Source of the DNA: Liolophura sinensis
Taxonomy: Eukaryota; Mollusca; Polyplacophora; Chitonida; Chitonidae
Length of the DNA stretch: 64,000 nucleotides
Assembly (NCBI RefSeq): GCF_032854445.1
Contig: NC_088295.1
Span: 49,029,385-49,093,384, forward strand
Direction of reading: 5' to 3'
The position numbers were made by a program, and so were the translations under genes. Shown piece by piece: positions 21,556 to 34,374 of this stretch. The notes under the pieces are model-generated. The model was given only the letters and a program-made list of their open reading frames with translations. It was not told the origin of the DNA and did not search any database. Within the stretch, counting starts at the first letter, position 1. Each line of letters begins with the position of its first letter.

Positions 21556-24380
21556 CTGGCCAAAGTGGACGCAGAGCGGGAACTTGTGGTCGTCGCATCC
21601 AGTTTGCTTCCTGGAACCAGACAGGGAATCCTGGGCCTATCCTCTGATGGAGATGTAAATTGACAGCGAAAAAATTGTAAATGTTTCCAAGCTGGCAAAG
21701 TCTGTCGATGATTTAAAATATCCCGGACATGTATCATCTGTACCTTTGCACCTGTTTGTTCTCACTGTTTTGCGCTTAACCAGTTTGTGAGTGAAACGGT
21801 ATAATAAAACGTTCCAATCTAAGCGCCAACACAGACTTTTGTATGCTTGTTATATAGTGAAATATAGTGGACGTTTTAAATCTGCAATCCAAAGACCAGT
21901 TTCCAAATCAACAGTTTTCAATCATGTCGGAATGGATCACGGATGTTGTAGGCACCTAAATTTATGCGTGACGGAATGCATTTACACTGGTCGTAAATAA
22001 AACCTGACTATTCCCAGTCACAGTTGTATTCGTTCCACCTTAGTGCAAACTTGATCTTGAGCATCTCGCTATACCTTTAGAAAAAGAACTAGCCGTGTTT
22101 ATACAATAAAATGTGCAATCTAACATTATTTTAAATTAAATATTAATGGAATCGACAGAAAGGACAACTTGTTTTTGACAGCTCCAATCTGCTATTTTTC
22201 TTTTAGTGTATTTTGGTGGTGACACATAGTGCATATATGTGCATAACAATTAAACGTGTACTTTAACACGTATGTTTACACCTTGAATAATTAACATGCT
22301 CGGTTACTACACGCCTTTGTATAAATGTATCAGCTTTGTAGTTGCATCAAATACATCAAATGTATGGACATGTATCTCCAAGGTTGCAACCAACGCGCGA
22401 CTGTGATATCTGCATTGGAATTCGACCTGGACATTATCCACTATGAGTTTAAAATTGACTAGATATCATGTCGAGAATATATATTATATTTTTTCTATCA
22501 TTAAAATGGAGGAATTCTTTTCTCTTACATGTTACCAGCTATGTTTACTATTTATATAATTAATTCTTTGATATTCGTTTGAGAATTGGTGTTATAGGTT
22601 ATTTTTGGACATGGATCTTGTACCAGTGTCGGACTATAGATCGTGACAATTACATTCTACCTAAAAATGCTCAATATGACTGCGTTTTGCTCAAATGTTG
22701 ATGTTTGCTGTGTAACATTATATCAAGATATGTGGTTTTTCTTTGTCATTTTATTGGGGGAGGGGGGAGGGGGGATTTTTGTGCTCGGAAACAGCTGCAG
22801 TAAAAATGGAAAGCTTATTTTTATCATTCCCTAGAGGTCTGATTTTAGAGTGGTAGAGTGATGATAGGGACTTAAAATACTGCAATCATGAATATCTATA
22901 CTACAAGTTTGACCGAGATAAATGCCATTTAGTCTAGTTTGCACGAAGACATGATTTGGTCTGATTGTTATTTAAAATCGTATTTGATATTCGAAGCAGA
23001 GGAATCTCGAAAAGCCCGAATGGAAGAATGGAACTGAACAAACGTCTGGCATTACCCAGCATCTAGGAAGTCAACGACTTTAAGGGTATCCATATGCTGC
23101 ATTTGTCTGATAATTTACAGATCTGTATTTGACTATCTTTGACCCTATTTTGTCCCAACTGATCAAAATAATCATCTCAACACATGCATTAGATTATAGA
23201 TTAAACACTAATTAAATCCTGGCTAAGGCTGTCTTATAATGTATCACAATGCTATTGGTCAGAGCAAACAGAAATTTTCCTCTTAAATGATACATGAAAC
23301 TTTTGGTTTTTATTTCTCAATAAGCAGACTCGTTTTGACAAGAACAACACACTAACAGAGTCACCTTGCAGGGCCTATGTACACTTTTGCAAGTATAATA
23401 TTTCCACATGCTGCCGGCTGACACTTATCCCGGAAACTGATTAATTCGCTGCCTAGATGTTTTAGCAGCGACACTTTGCGTTTAAAACCGACCAGATGTT
23501 GATACAGACGCCGCATCTTTTAGACGTCTGTGATTAATTTGGCATACTAGTGTTTCCTCACTGACTCCCGCGGAGTATAATAGCCTCTTGTTGTAATGTT
23601 ATTGGGCAGTGTGTTTTATGATCAGCAAAAATCACAAGTCATTCACAAGTCATTGACAAGTCATTCACTGGTTGATTTCTTGTGTTATCGATCGCTTGAC
23701 CAGGAGGTAATGGTCATAATGTTAATTGTTGTGACAATGGTCATACAAACGATATATCATTCTGTGCTCGATTAACAGAGTTTTCAGCTTCATAGAGAGC
23801 GTAAACAGGATGGGTTTAACGGTAAATTTGGGGAGGTTGGAATATTTCGATCGTAAATTTGGCACTGTGTTTGGGTTATCGCAGTAGTATTTTGACAAAC
23901 ATGTGGATTTCTGTTATAAACAGTTTTGACTATTGCGTAAATGTCCATATAGTGTTGCATCCGACATAATATGTCATCTCAACTGAAGAATATATTATAA
24001 ACTTCACCTCAAAGTTCCATACAACGCGTCAAAAATCAAGGGAGACAATAATGTGAAGTGGTTGTACTTCACCGTATACGTGTCTTGTGCAGATATTGGC
24101 CTGTCTTTGGGATTGATGTCAAATTTCTGAGCATTTTTTAACCAATATCACTTGTAGGTGGTAATTGCTGTCCCATTTAACCATCTTGACCACATTTTGT
24201 TCATCAAGACATGCGTTTGAATTAATTAGTATATTAAAGTTAGACAGACTCAGTACAGTATGGATAAAAAATACATACACTTACCTAGGGTTTTTTTTAC
24301 AGTTTGCTCGGGTAAACCCTTCCATATATAGTACTCATAGCGAACCAGTCATACTGTATTTCCTTCTACTATATCAAGGC
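21556..24380. other. B1 3' flank, part of the duplicated B block
   Basis: Non-coding AT-rich DNA alignable along most of its length with about 41683-44730. It includes AATAAA at 21803 and 21996, a G-rich tract at about 22757-22774, and a triple 'caagtcatt' repeat at about 23635-23665. No gene seen. Confidence 0.55.
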
Positions 24381-26600
24381 CCATACTGTAGACAATGTAG
24401 AAATTGCGAAATTCTATGCCATTGCCTTATCTGGAAGACCTTTACCTTCTATTTTCGTTCTTGTTTCACACAGAAAATATGACATCTATTGTCCTCAGTT
24501 CAACCTGGAAAGGAGAAGTTTGTGTTGCTGCTATTTTTGTACATTTATGGTAATTAGAGTGTCTATAGAAACCGCACTTACAGGCTTTTAGAAATCGGAC
24601 CAAGATTTTCCCACCACAGTTTGAAAAGGAATTTATCATTTCATACCCTTGTGTGGAAATTGGCTATGCTTTTTGAGTACTATGGATAAAAATATGGACT
24701 TTTCAGACACTGACATTTACATTTTGGCTTCAAAGCAAAGCCATTATTTTGGAGTTCTTGGATGCGATCTTGATGACGTCATTGTGTCATCTGTGTTTAC
24801 AAACTGTCAAAAATTGCTCTTGTGACCAATCAGAGTCTCCTGATTTGGTTCATTGCTCCGCCCACACCATGTGCAAATCTATAAATAGGCTGATTATTTT
24901 GGCCTTGGAATCTGCCGAGAGTTGACACCAAATTGCTGGTAAGCATTCGCAGTAAGTAGCTATTTATTAAGAGTGGGGAAATTCTTGTACCGTGAATTGG
25001 GAAACAGTCCCAGTATCGGGAATAGTGATTTGTGATCCAGTTTAAAAATTCAGAGACAGTTGACACTTGGTGGGAATCAATCCCAGGAAGCAGGGAATAC
25101 AGTGTCAAAAATCTGGGAATTTTCCCAGTCCCCAAATTCTGCGACTCTCTAGTCCCGCGAAACCTGAGAATCCAGCTCCAGTGCCATGCAAGTAGAAATT
25201 ATCTGAGATATCCAAAGTTGACCACAGTGGACTATATACCAGAATATATCAACTGAACTTTGGTACCATAATTTGAGAAAAGAGTCTCATGAGACTGTCT
25301 GTCTCATAAGACACTCAACTGGGACTCTGTCCCATATGACACTCAACTGTTTGGTATTTGTGTCAACTGCTGGTTCTTCCCTCGTCATAATAAATGTTCA
25401 TCATCTGATTCACTGAAAATCTGTTGTTCCACAACTTTCATTTTTATGAGAATTTCGAATCTCATGTACAAATCATACTAGATAACAGCCCGAGTTCAGG
25501 AAATGTTATGAAATCGGATCCAAATAGTAGCGGCGTCTCCAAGTTCAGGGGAGAGAATCCTGATTGGTTTATTCATTTAAGAAGCTTCGCTTGGCACCTT
25601 AAATATCAAACGGGATTAGAGTGATTGAATGGTGTCGCATTCATAGGTACCTGCATATTTAAGAAATGAAATCACATAAGACAAATGCAACAATTCAACC
25701 GCTACACTATTAAATATATCTTCGTTGGTTCTCGATGAATTGCAGTATTCTTCCCATAGATTAGCTTTGAGTTACTTGAATGGCAATGGCTAAAATCCCG
25801 GACTCATGTTGCTTGCTGACTCATTCCTAAAGCGTTCCCCCGGGCTGCCGATAGGTTCAAGTCTATAACTAATCCGTGCTTCAAAATATGTATATTTACC
25901 TTTCAACCAAAGGTTTGTGTAGGCTGTTCCTTCTGAAAACCCATGCATACAGCATTTTTCTTTAAAACAAATCACGCTTGTTTGTGACAAAGACAATCGG
26001 TAACCATAGATCCAAGCTTTTGGAAGAAAACAGGTCAAAACCAGCAGATTCAGTTGTATTTAGCATAAATCACGACTTACATCAGTGTAAATTGAACGTT
26101 ACAACGACCTGCACTGAGGGTTTCTATTGTGCTGATATACGTGTTTAATGTGTGCTTTAAATCATGTCAGGTCGCACACATCCTGTGTGGTAGTTTTACA
26201 CCCTTTACATTCGTAAATGAATGAGTGAGTGGGTGCTTGGGGTTTAACGTCCTACTCAACAATTTTTCAGTCATATGACGACGAAGGAATCCTTAGGGTG
26301 TATGTAATGTGCCTGCTTGTCGCAGGACGGATTTCCACCGCTCTTTTGTCTAGTGCTGCTTCACTGAGACGACTTACCGAAGGTAAGTAAACCGCCCCGC
26401 CCGAGCCATTATACTGATACGGGTCAACCAGTCGTTGCACTATCCCCTTCATGCTGAACGCCAAGCGAGAAAGTTACAATTTCCAAAGTCTTAGGTGTGA
26501 CTCAGGATTGATCCTGGATCTACCACTCCCGAAGGGGATGCTCTACTGCTAACTGTGCTATCCGGGCCGGTCTTTACATTCGTAATATATACAGTGGGTA
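24381..26600. other. Intergenic DNA with remnants of B-type gene flank
   Basis: About 25708-25882 ('taaatatatcttcgttggtt' ... 'cccccgggctgccgataggt') is the same segment that follows B0 (29390-29545) and the half-domain of B2 (38708-38890), so a B-type gene probably once stood just to the left. No exon of it is recognisable. A type-2 SINE is at 26222-26573. Confidence 0.45.
26222..26573 (-). repeat. Type-2 tRNA-derived SINE, near full length
   Basis: On the - strand it starts with a tRNA-like head (A-box-like TAGCACAGTTAGCAGTAGAGC, B-box-like GGATCAATCC). It ends on the + strand left side with 'gtgagtgggtgcttggggtt', i.e. the 'aaccccaagcaccc' tail also seen at 31428-31490. Confidence 0.7.
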
Positions 26601-27716
26601 ATATGTATTCAACCATTCTGAGGAAATTAATGATCAGTTGTGGAAAGAAAGACCAAGTCTGTTTCTTTTCTTATGTATTATTTTTTTTTTTTTGGTTCTT
26701 TTAGTATTTGATTGTTTTTTACATTGTGATCAGGGTCAGATTTCATTGAAAGTTTAAACATCACCACAATATTAACGCTTTTTAGCTTTATGGAAATAGA
26801 GCTGGCGGTGATGTACTGGATAAAGTGACATATATAAAATAGCATTCCAGCATGTAAATTGCGTTATATATAAAAACGTGTGTATATTAAACAGTCTGCA
26901 TTGAAATAGGAAACTTTGACCCGCATTGTATACAAATATGCAAAGTAAGTCATATTAAGTAAATGATGAAATGTCAAATGACCGAACATAAAGCTCCTAG
27001 AAAACAGACAAATCAAAACCTAAATTCAATTCGCCAACAAGAAGGTGAGATAAAGGTCACCACCAATCCGCATCATGTGACTGCTGCTCGCACCTTTCTC
27101 TAAGCTATGATATCGTAAGCTGTACAATAGAAAGCTGAATGTTCGCCAATGTAAGGAGACAATGACTGGATGGTTTCAATGATCATGTCATTGTGTGCAA
27201 CTTTACATTCAGTTGTCTGAAGTTTGATAAAATATCATCACCTACACGTTCGTGCATTCATTTGTTCACACAGACAAAACGTGCGATCTCAGTACTGGCT
27301 GACGACCTGCTCGGCGATGAATTCTAAAGCCTTTCCACTTCTCTTTGATTGGTGGTTAAACCACTTAATACACAGGCAGCCGTGTGTGACAAAAACGTGT
27401 GTATGTTTGAGGCCGGTATGTTGTACCAATCCTACACAGTCTGTCAGACACGTCATCATGATGTACGCACATGGTTTGCACAAAAGTTGATATAGTCCTC
27501 CACAAATGAGCCGGAGAAATACAGACATAGGTCTGATTTAAGTGTAAGATCCATGATACGCCTTGACAGAGTGAGTTGTCCTGGATTCTAGAGTAACTAC
27601 ATCAACCGTTCTCCATCTAGAAGACGGATTTGTATTACATATATGCAAAGCAGAAGACTAGAGCTTTACAACAGTGGCCGTGTCACTTTTTCTTAAATTC
27701 TCCGCAATGGTTCAGA

Positions 27717-27742
27717 TGACGTAAAGACTGACCTATATATAG
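27717..27742 (+). promoter_or_regulatory. Candidate core promoter of gene B0 (CRE-like TGACGTAA plus TATA)
   Basis: CAGATGACGTAAA with TGACGTAA at 27717-27724 is followed 10 bases later by TATATATAG at 27734-27742, about 154 bases before the start codon. The same pair is at 31698-31723, and CAGATGACGTAAA recurs at about 45190-45201 upstream of gene C. A second TATA-like TATAGAAAG lies at 27751-27759. bZIP binding is inferred from the 8-mer alone. Confidence 0.45.
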
Positions 27743-27895
27743 CAATTGCCTATAGAAAGCCGCTGGGACCATAAATGAACTAATTCAAACCACTTCCTGC
27801 TATTTTCACACAAGAGCTAAAACTAATCATGCTTTTTGCTGGGTGGTACGTTGACAAAGTGACTGTTCCACAAACCTCTCCGACTCTGTCAAGCA

Positions 27896-29175
27896 ATGGA
27901 CCACCTGGACATGTGCAAGGTGTCCCTGCTCCTGGTAGCGAGACTGTTATCAACACTGGCGGCTTCACGAGGTAAACAGACAATTAAGTCGTGTTATTGA
28001 GTATATGAGTTAACTGGAAGCTGGATCTCTCAAATGCGCCGAGAGTAATGCGTTATATGCTCTTGAGTTAAACAAAAAGCTGACACAACTTTGTTCTCAT
28101 TGGTTCGTCTACTGTTTTAATGTAAATACGCTTTTCATTTGGCTGGAGCTTCAAATCAGATTTGCCATGTACCTTGCTAAAATGAAATAGCCTTGGATTA
28201 TTAAACCCCTGTCAAACAAATAAATAATTTTTTTTAATACTACTATGTTTGGATTGACATTCTGGATGTAAGTTTTCATCGGTATTATAGAATGCTTACT
28301 TAGTAATGATAAGTTTGGATAAAACGACAAACGTAATAAAACTACGAAGTAACTTCATCTATTCCATAGCCGACCGGTCTTTGCTAGTTTTGCAAATTCT
28401 ATAAGATGGGTACATATTTGCGAATACACCAATGTAAGGGTAACCTATTATTATGATTTATCTTCCAGATTTGATTCATGGTCCACTGATGTTGCTTTTA
28501 TTTTCACAGCCGACACAAGATGGACATATATATGCGAAAGCACCACAGTGACGGTGGCCTGTCCGGAGAGACACCTTTTCAACATAAATGATGTATTCAC
28601 AGCTTATAATGCAGAATTCTGTCCCAGTAACCTGACTGATCCGGTGTACTCTGTTGCTGATTGTTATGAGTCTTTCTCTGCAAAAGGGCAGTTTATATCT
28701 AACACACGCTTCCGGTGTAACGATAAACGTTTTTGTGACCTTGACTTTGACTCATCTGTTCTCCAAATATGTGCTACTTCCAGTACGGCCAACTTTTTAG
28801 CCGTCAGTTACACATGTTACAGGGGTGAGTATATATACAATATACTTTATGACTTCTACTCTACTCAACAAAGTTAATGTTATGGTCTCCAATAATGTAC
28901 TGATAATAGCTTATCGTTTTGAATTTTATGCTGGAAAAAGGATTTTAATATCTAACACACCCTCCTTGTGTAACGGTAGACGTTCTTGTGATGTTAGCTT
29001 TGGAGAATCTATCATGCTGATATGCACTGTTGTCCCTGTGGCCAACTTTTTGGCCGTTCGTTACATGTGTTATAGCGGTGATATATGTCAAATTGTCTCA
29101 GTACCATCGTGTCAAGATTTGGGAACTGCCGTTTTTCGTTGTGAAATGGAAGCCACCGACCACTTTAGTGCATGA
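27896..29175 (+). CDS. Gene B0: short, probably secreted SUEL-lectin-like protein
   Basis: Exon 1 is 27896-27971 (MDHLDMCKVSLLLVARLLS..., donor GTAAAC). Exon 2 is 28510-28824, 315 bases, phase 1 at both ends, with a complete 8-Cys lectin-like domain (DTRWTYIC ... VACPERHLFNIND ... RCNDKRFCDL ... YTCYR). A possible exon 3, 28910-29175, encodes the second half of another such domain and ends in TGA, overlapped by AATAAA (29175-29180). The three join in frame to about 218 residues with no membrane segment. The exon 3 acceptor (TAATAG) is weak. If exon 2 reads through its donor, the protein ends ...EYIYNILYDFYSTQQS at 28877. No stalk, membrane or tail exon follows before the next unit's promoter cassette. 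Ligand binding is unproven: the canonical YGR and DPC motifs of rhamnose-binding lectins are absent. Confidence 0.55.
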
Positions 29176-29786
29176 ATAAATACATTGATAAATGCTGATA
29201 TAATACATGTGCTTATAGTACTGAATGTGTCAAGAATGGAATAAAAAAGACATTATAGTGTTTTAGATTTACAAATGGGCAACTGACTTATCACGAAATA
29301 TAAAGTGATTTATTACATCTGTATTTTGAGCGAACTTTTTTTTCTGGATTTTGATTCCTTTCTTTGTGCAATTGTACTCTGTTAGAACGGTATTAAATAT
29401 ATCTTCGTTGGTTCTGTGGGAATTGCATTATTCTTCCCATAGAGCAGCTTTGAGTTATTCAGATTGCTTGCTGACTCATTCCCAAAGTATTCCCCCGGGC
29501 TGCCGATAGGTTCCAGTCTATAATTAATCCGTGCCTTGAATCGAGCTCTTACTTATTCAGCTGTGGTTTAAATTAAATATTCTGGAGACCAACAATGGAA
29601 GTTACACATTTTTAATTTAAAATATGGATGTACGTGTTATTCTACATCTGTCTTGCACAATGCATACTAAATGATGCAACTCTGCTTCACTGCAGTGGCT
29701 AATATACGTTTTTCACAAAAGTGTTGCTAGGATGCATTTTCGTGATTAGGTTAATACCTCAATTTGTCATCCCTACATTTTTACAG

Positions 29787-30276
29787 GGGATATAAGATGG
29801 TTACATATATGCACATACACCGTAGAGACGGTAACGTGTCCGGAGAAATACATTTTCGACATAAATGACCTATTCATAGCCTATAAACCAGAATACTGTC
29901 CCAGTAACCTGACTGATCCGGTGGACTCTTTTGCTGATTGCTGTGTGTCTTACACTGGAAAAAATATTGCTATAGCAGAGACGCTCTACTGATATAACGG
30001 TAGTCGTTCTTGTGATATTATATTTGATGGAGCTATCCTCCAGGCGTGTGATACTTCCAGTACGGCCAACTTTTTGTCCGTCGGTTACACGTGTTACAGT
30101 GGTGAGCTAGCTTAATTAAACTCAATATCCACTTGCCCGAGAGTTTTATATCTAACGCACGCTTCGTGTGTAACGATAGTCGTTCTTGTGATATTAACTT
30201 TGGCCAAGCTATCTTACAGATGTGTGCTTCCAGTAGGACCGCATCTTTAGTCGTCAGTAACACGTGTTACTGTGGT
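29787..30276 (+). pseudogene. Decayed lectin-like domain exons downstream of B0
   Basis: 29787-30101 keeps acceptor (TTTACAG), donor (GTGAGC) and the exact 315-base length, and reads GDIRWLHIC ... TVTCPEKYIFDIND, but an in-frame TGA at 29990-29992 replaces the region of the conserved RCN cysteine. About 30140-30271 is a further half-domain (SFISNARFVCNDSRSCDI...). Both are followed by the same 'ggtgagctagcttaattaaa' sequence (about 30101 and 30273), showing a local duplication of about 172 bases. Confidence 0.6.
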
Positions 30277-30499
30277 GAGCTAGCTTAATTAAATTCAATA
30301 TCCATATGCCAGACCTCTACCCAGCAGAATTATGCCATGGTTATCAATAATTCACAAAGTGCATTTATCTGTCTTCAATGGGGAAGCGAAACATATTTGA
30401 ACGGAAAATAGAATGTTTCAAATCTATAATAGCAATGTTCATATTACATGTAACACATGCTGTTCGGAAAGTACAAAGTGTATATGTATATTTTGCTTT

Positions 30500-31724
30500 C
30501 AGCCAAAGGTTTGTGTAATATAATATGTATTCTACCATTCTGAGGAAATTAAGGATCAGTTTCAGAAAGAGAGACCAAGTCTGTTTCCTGTTCTCATGTA
30601 TTAATTTTTTTTCTTTTAGTGTTTGATTGTTTTTACATCGTGTACAGGGTGAGATTTCATTGAAAGTTTTAATATTACCATTATATTAATGCCTTTTATC
30701 TTTATGGAAACTGAGTTGTCTGTGATGTACTCAGTAAAGTTACATATATAGAATACCATTCTAGCATGTAAACTGCATTATCTATAAAAACGTGTGTATA
30801 TGCCCATAAAACAGTCTGCATTAAAATAAGAAACTTTGACCGCCTTGTACACAAATATGCAACGTAAGTCATATTAAGTGAATGATGAAGTGTCAAATGA
30901 ACGAACATAAAGCTCCCAGAAAACAGATAAACCTGGACCCCAATTCAGATCGCGAACAAGAAGGTGAGATAAAGGTCATCACCAATCCGCATCATGTGAC
31001 TGCTGCTCGCACCTTTCTCTAAGCTATGATATCGTAAGCTGTACAATAGAAAGCTGAATGTTCGACAGTGTAAGGAGACAATTTCTGGATGGTTTCAATG
31101 ATTATGTCATTGTGTGCAACTTTACATTCAGTTGTCTGAAGTTGGATAAAGTATTATTACCTACACGTTCGTGCATTCATTTGTTCACACAGACAAAACA
31201 TGCGATCTCAATACTGGCTGACAACCTGTTCGACGATGAATTCTAAAGCCTTTCCCCTTCTCTTTAATTGGTGGTTACCCAACTGAAAACGCATTTAGCC
31301 GTGTGTGACAAAAGCATGTGTATGTTTGAGGCCGGTATGTTGTACCAATCCTACACAGTCTGTCAGATACGTCATCATGATGTATGTACATGGTTTGCAT
31401 ACAAGTTCATGTAGTCTTCCATAACTGAGGTCGTCGTCATATGACTGAAAAATTGTTGAGTACGACGTTAAACCCCAAGCACTCACTCACCATAACTGAA
31501 GCGGATAAAATACAGGCATGGGTCTGATTTAAGTGTTAGTTCCATGCATGGTGCGCCTTGACAGTGAGCTGTACTGGACTCTAGATTAACTCCATCAACC
31601 ATTCTTCATCTAGAAGAAAGATTTGCATTACATATATATGAGCCAGAAGACTAGAGTTTTACAACAGTTTTGCTTAAATTCTCCGGAATGGTTCAGATGA
31701 CGTAAAGACTGACCTATATATAGC
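30500..31724 (+). promoter_or_regulatory. Duplicated upstream cassette, now separated from gene B2
   Basis: Aligns base for base along most of its length with about 26600-27742, the DNA upstream of B0, including CAGATGACGTAAA (TGACGTAA at 31698-31705) and TATATATAG (31715-31723). After the TATA-like box the match stops and resumes only near 36990, just before the B2 first exon; the retrotransposon lies between. A type-2 SINE tail (31428-31490) interrupts the cassette and is absent from the B0 cassette. Around 31230-31300, 'gaattctaaagcctttcc' is also shared with the region upstream of gene C (about 44812). Confidence 0.6.
31428..31490 (+). repeat. Type-2 SINE tail fragment
   Basis: 'gtcgtcatatgactgaaaaa', then 'ttgttgagtacgacgttaaa' and 'ccccaagcactcactcac'. 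It is inserted in the upstream cassette relative to the copy at 27480-27540. Confidence 0.6.
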
Positions 31725-31791
31725 AGTCGGTGTGTTCTTGGGACGTTTCATTCTGGAGGTTATTCAGTAGAAGCCAATTAAGATATCTTAC

Positions 31792-32102
31792 TGTAACAGA
31801 GCAAGACGGAAGCCAGTCTGTTTGAGGTGTCTTTGTAGCCTTTATTAGCCCCCCCCCCCCCCCCCCCCCCCCTCCAATCCGCCAAGGAATGATTCAAACT
31901 GTCATATGGATGGGTCGTACTTAACATACTGGGCCATGACAGTTGTTCGGGCGGCCATAACAACGAGAGAACACAATGTTTTGGGCTATGTTTCGACAGT
32001 GATCACGGACATGTTGCTCTTCCCGAGAAAATGGCTGCGCCCCCATGACGTTACCTGACTCTGACATTACCTTACGCAAGGGAAATAACTCTGCCTGTCA
32101 CA
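31792..32102 (-). repeat. 3' LTR of the gypsy-like element
   Basis: Bounded on the - strand by TG (32102-32101) next to the purine tract and by CA at 31793-31792. It contains AATAAA on the - strand near 31838-31846, interrupted toward the left by a C run on the + strand (about 31848-31872). The segment 31812-31846 is also present in inverted orientation at 36826-36862. Confidence 0.6.
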
Positions 32103-32174
32103 TTCTCCCCTGCTTCATGTTCGACGCTTCGACGAACTAACACCCTTTTCTGCAATATTTTAACGTCTAATACT

Positions 32175-32836
32175 TCAGTGGATATTATAAAGGAGCTGAA
32201 TTTGATATATGGTGGCCAGAATTTGAGGATTCATTGACAGCATACATCCCTCAGCTATATCTGATCTGGGTTCGTGATGGAGGTTAGAGTGCTGTCCGAC
32301 AATCGACCGGGTCGAACGGCGCACAGACTGATGACCTGGAAAACCAGCTCGTCTTGCTCGCTCCCCTGATCTGTCCAAAGTACAATGTTCATCTCCACAA
32401 GAATCAGCGTTTCCTTGGGGCCGCAAGGTGCGTCCAAAAATCTGAGTCACATATACGTCAAACTCCTCATCGCTAGACAGTTCTAACTCTGCAGATTGCT
32501 CTTCGGGCTCCTCTGGTACGGCTGTCCTGGTAGGTTTTTCAAGAATGCCATCCTCAATGTGTCTTGCATCTAACATTTCTGCCCTATTTACTATCTTCCT
32601 GATGCCACTACCGTCGAGAGCTTCTACGACGTTAACATGATCTGAATCCGGGCGCTCAACGACCCTGTACAGTTATTCTCTGTCTTCCTGATGCCACTAT
32701 CATCGAGAGCTTCTACGCCGTAAACATGATCCGGATCCGGGCGCTCAACGACCCTGTACAGTTGATGACCCCAGACGTTCTGGATCCTGTGACGGCCTTG
32801 GTAACATGGGTTACGAAGGTATACTGGGCATCCCAT
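32175..32836 (-). pseudogene. Retrotransposon: integrase C-terminal (GPY-like) module and pol tail
   Basis: 32836-32690 reads YLRNPCYQGRHRIQNVW and ...VVERPDPDHVYGV, the pattern of the gypsy integrase C-terminal module. A tandem duplication of about 85 bases follows (32596-32672 and 32683-32764 carry the same segment), and then an acidic tail with a frame to 32175. Frames do not join. Confidence 0.6.
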
Positions 32837-33139
32837 TTTTTGGTTTAAATACTGGTTTTAGGGTCACTTTCCTGGCGGATATCGTGGCCCATCAAATCAG
32901 TGTTTTATTTTTTTTTAGCACATGAATATTTTGGGTACATAATAGCAGTGAGTTGGTATACTATTTACATATGTACATGAGTCATTTAGTGGGATTAAAC
33001 CTCTTTGTGGTAGCATGTGTATAGCTTATTGTACAGGTTCAAATGCTGCTATGGTTATTTAAAAGAAAGGGGATAAATAGTAAGCTATTTACAGAGATTA
33101 AGGGCATCCCACAGGTAAACCAGGCTCTTAAGCATTTTT

Positions 33140-34162
33140 GTCATAGATCTCTCTTCGGCGAAGCGCCTCACGTTCTGTTTTCGCAGAGACTGACGCAAAC
33201 GATTCCTTTATTCGATGATAATGATCAGCAACCCAGTCATCAACACAGAATGTATCCTGTTCTTCCATTCCCAATAAACTGTCTACTGGCAGTCCAGGAT
33301 CTCTGCCAAAGAATAGATAGAATGGCGACTACTTTGTGGATGAATGAGATGTGCAGTTGTATGCATACACAAGTTCGGGAAGGTACCTTGGCCACTTTGA
33401 CTTCTTTTGAGGCGGGAATGAACGGAGAAGGTCATGCATGCTCCTAATGAAACGTTCGCAAGCACCATTCCCCTGAGGGTGGTAGGCAGTGGTGCGACCC
33501 TTGGTCACGTTTCAAATAGAACAAAGTTGCTTTATCACTTCATTTTCTAAGTTCCTGCCCCAATCGATGTGAATTCGGCCAAACCGGAGAAACCATTCCC
33601 TTACTAGAATTCTTGCAACTGTCGGATCCGGAGTGGCCACAGCTTGGGTGTATTTGGTAAACACGTCCGTGTGAATCAACACGTTCTCCATTCCACAGGA
33701 CTTCTCCAATACTGTAAAATCGATAGCCAATATCTCTAAAGGTCTCTGGGCAGTAAGAAAACCCAGCGTTGGTCTCACCTTGGTCCCTGCCTTGGACAGA
33801 GCACATCTGCGACAGGTTCTGCAGTATTCCAGAACATCAGCCGTCATTCCAGGCAAATAACACCTCGAATGCAACAACTCTAAAGTGCGTTCAGTTCCCT
33901 GATGTCCGGACTTGTCGGGAATTTCCGTTAAAACTTGTTCTCGCAAACAGAGAGAGAGGAATAGCTGTCTGGTTTTAAGTCCATCTTTCCGCATCTTCCG
34001 GAACAGAACTCCATCAACTTCCTGAATCCTGTCCCATGACTGCACCAACTTACGAACCAACTTAGGTTCCACCTTTAGTTCACCCTTGGTTGGCCTGCGT
34101 TTCAGTGCCCAATAGTGATGCCTCCTACAAAGAAGGGGATCATCCAGTTGAAGCCTCTTCAT
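33140..34162 (-). pseudogene. Retrotransposon: integrase (H2C2 zinc finger and catalytic core)
   Basis: 34162-33512 is an open stretch with the H-x-C-x2-C region (GHQGTERTLELLHSRCYLPG ... CRTCRRC) and the start of the catalytic core (LEILAIDFTV with an Asp in the first catalytic position, then DVFTKYTQAVATPD). Beyond 33512 the frame changes; 33480-33140 on the same strand continues with the ELVYAYN and SPFYLFFGRDPGLP hallmarks, split by shifts and stops. It is a fossil of the integrase that inserted the element; no active product is expected. Confidence 0.7.
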
Positions 34163-34374
34163 GGCCTGAGGCTATATAGTAGGTAGTGTTGACACAGGTA
34201 GAGGGTCGGTCTTGCAGGAGAGAGCCTAAACCTCCTAGATCCAGTTATCTGATATAGTTTCCTGTAAACTGTTATAAATCTCCATTGGCATTGATGTCCT
34301 AATGTTGACAGGTAAGCTATCCAACATGGTTTCCTCCAGTCGAAAGGATTCCTTTCCATGGTCTAGCTTCCTGC

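Noticed and set aside
33043-33447. 134-codon + strand open frame
   Set aside because: Antisense to the integrase of the - strand retrotransposon, whose motifs (ELVYAYN, FGRDPGLP) are recognisable.
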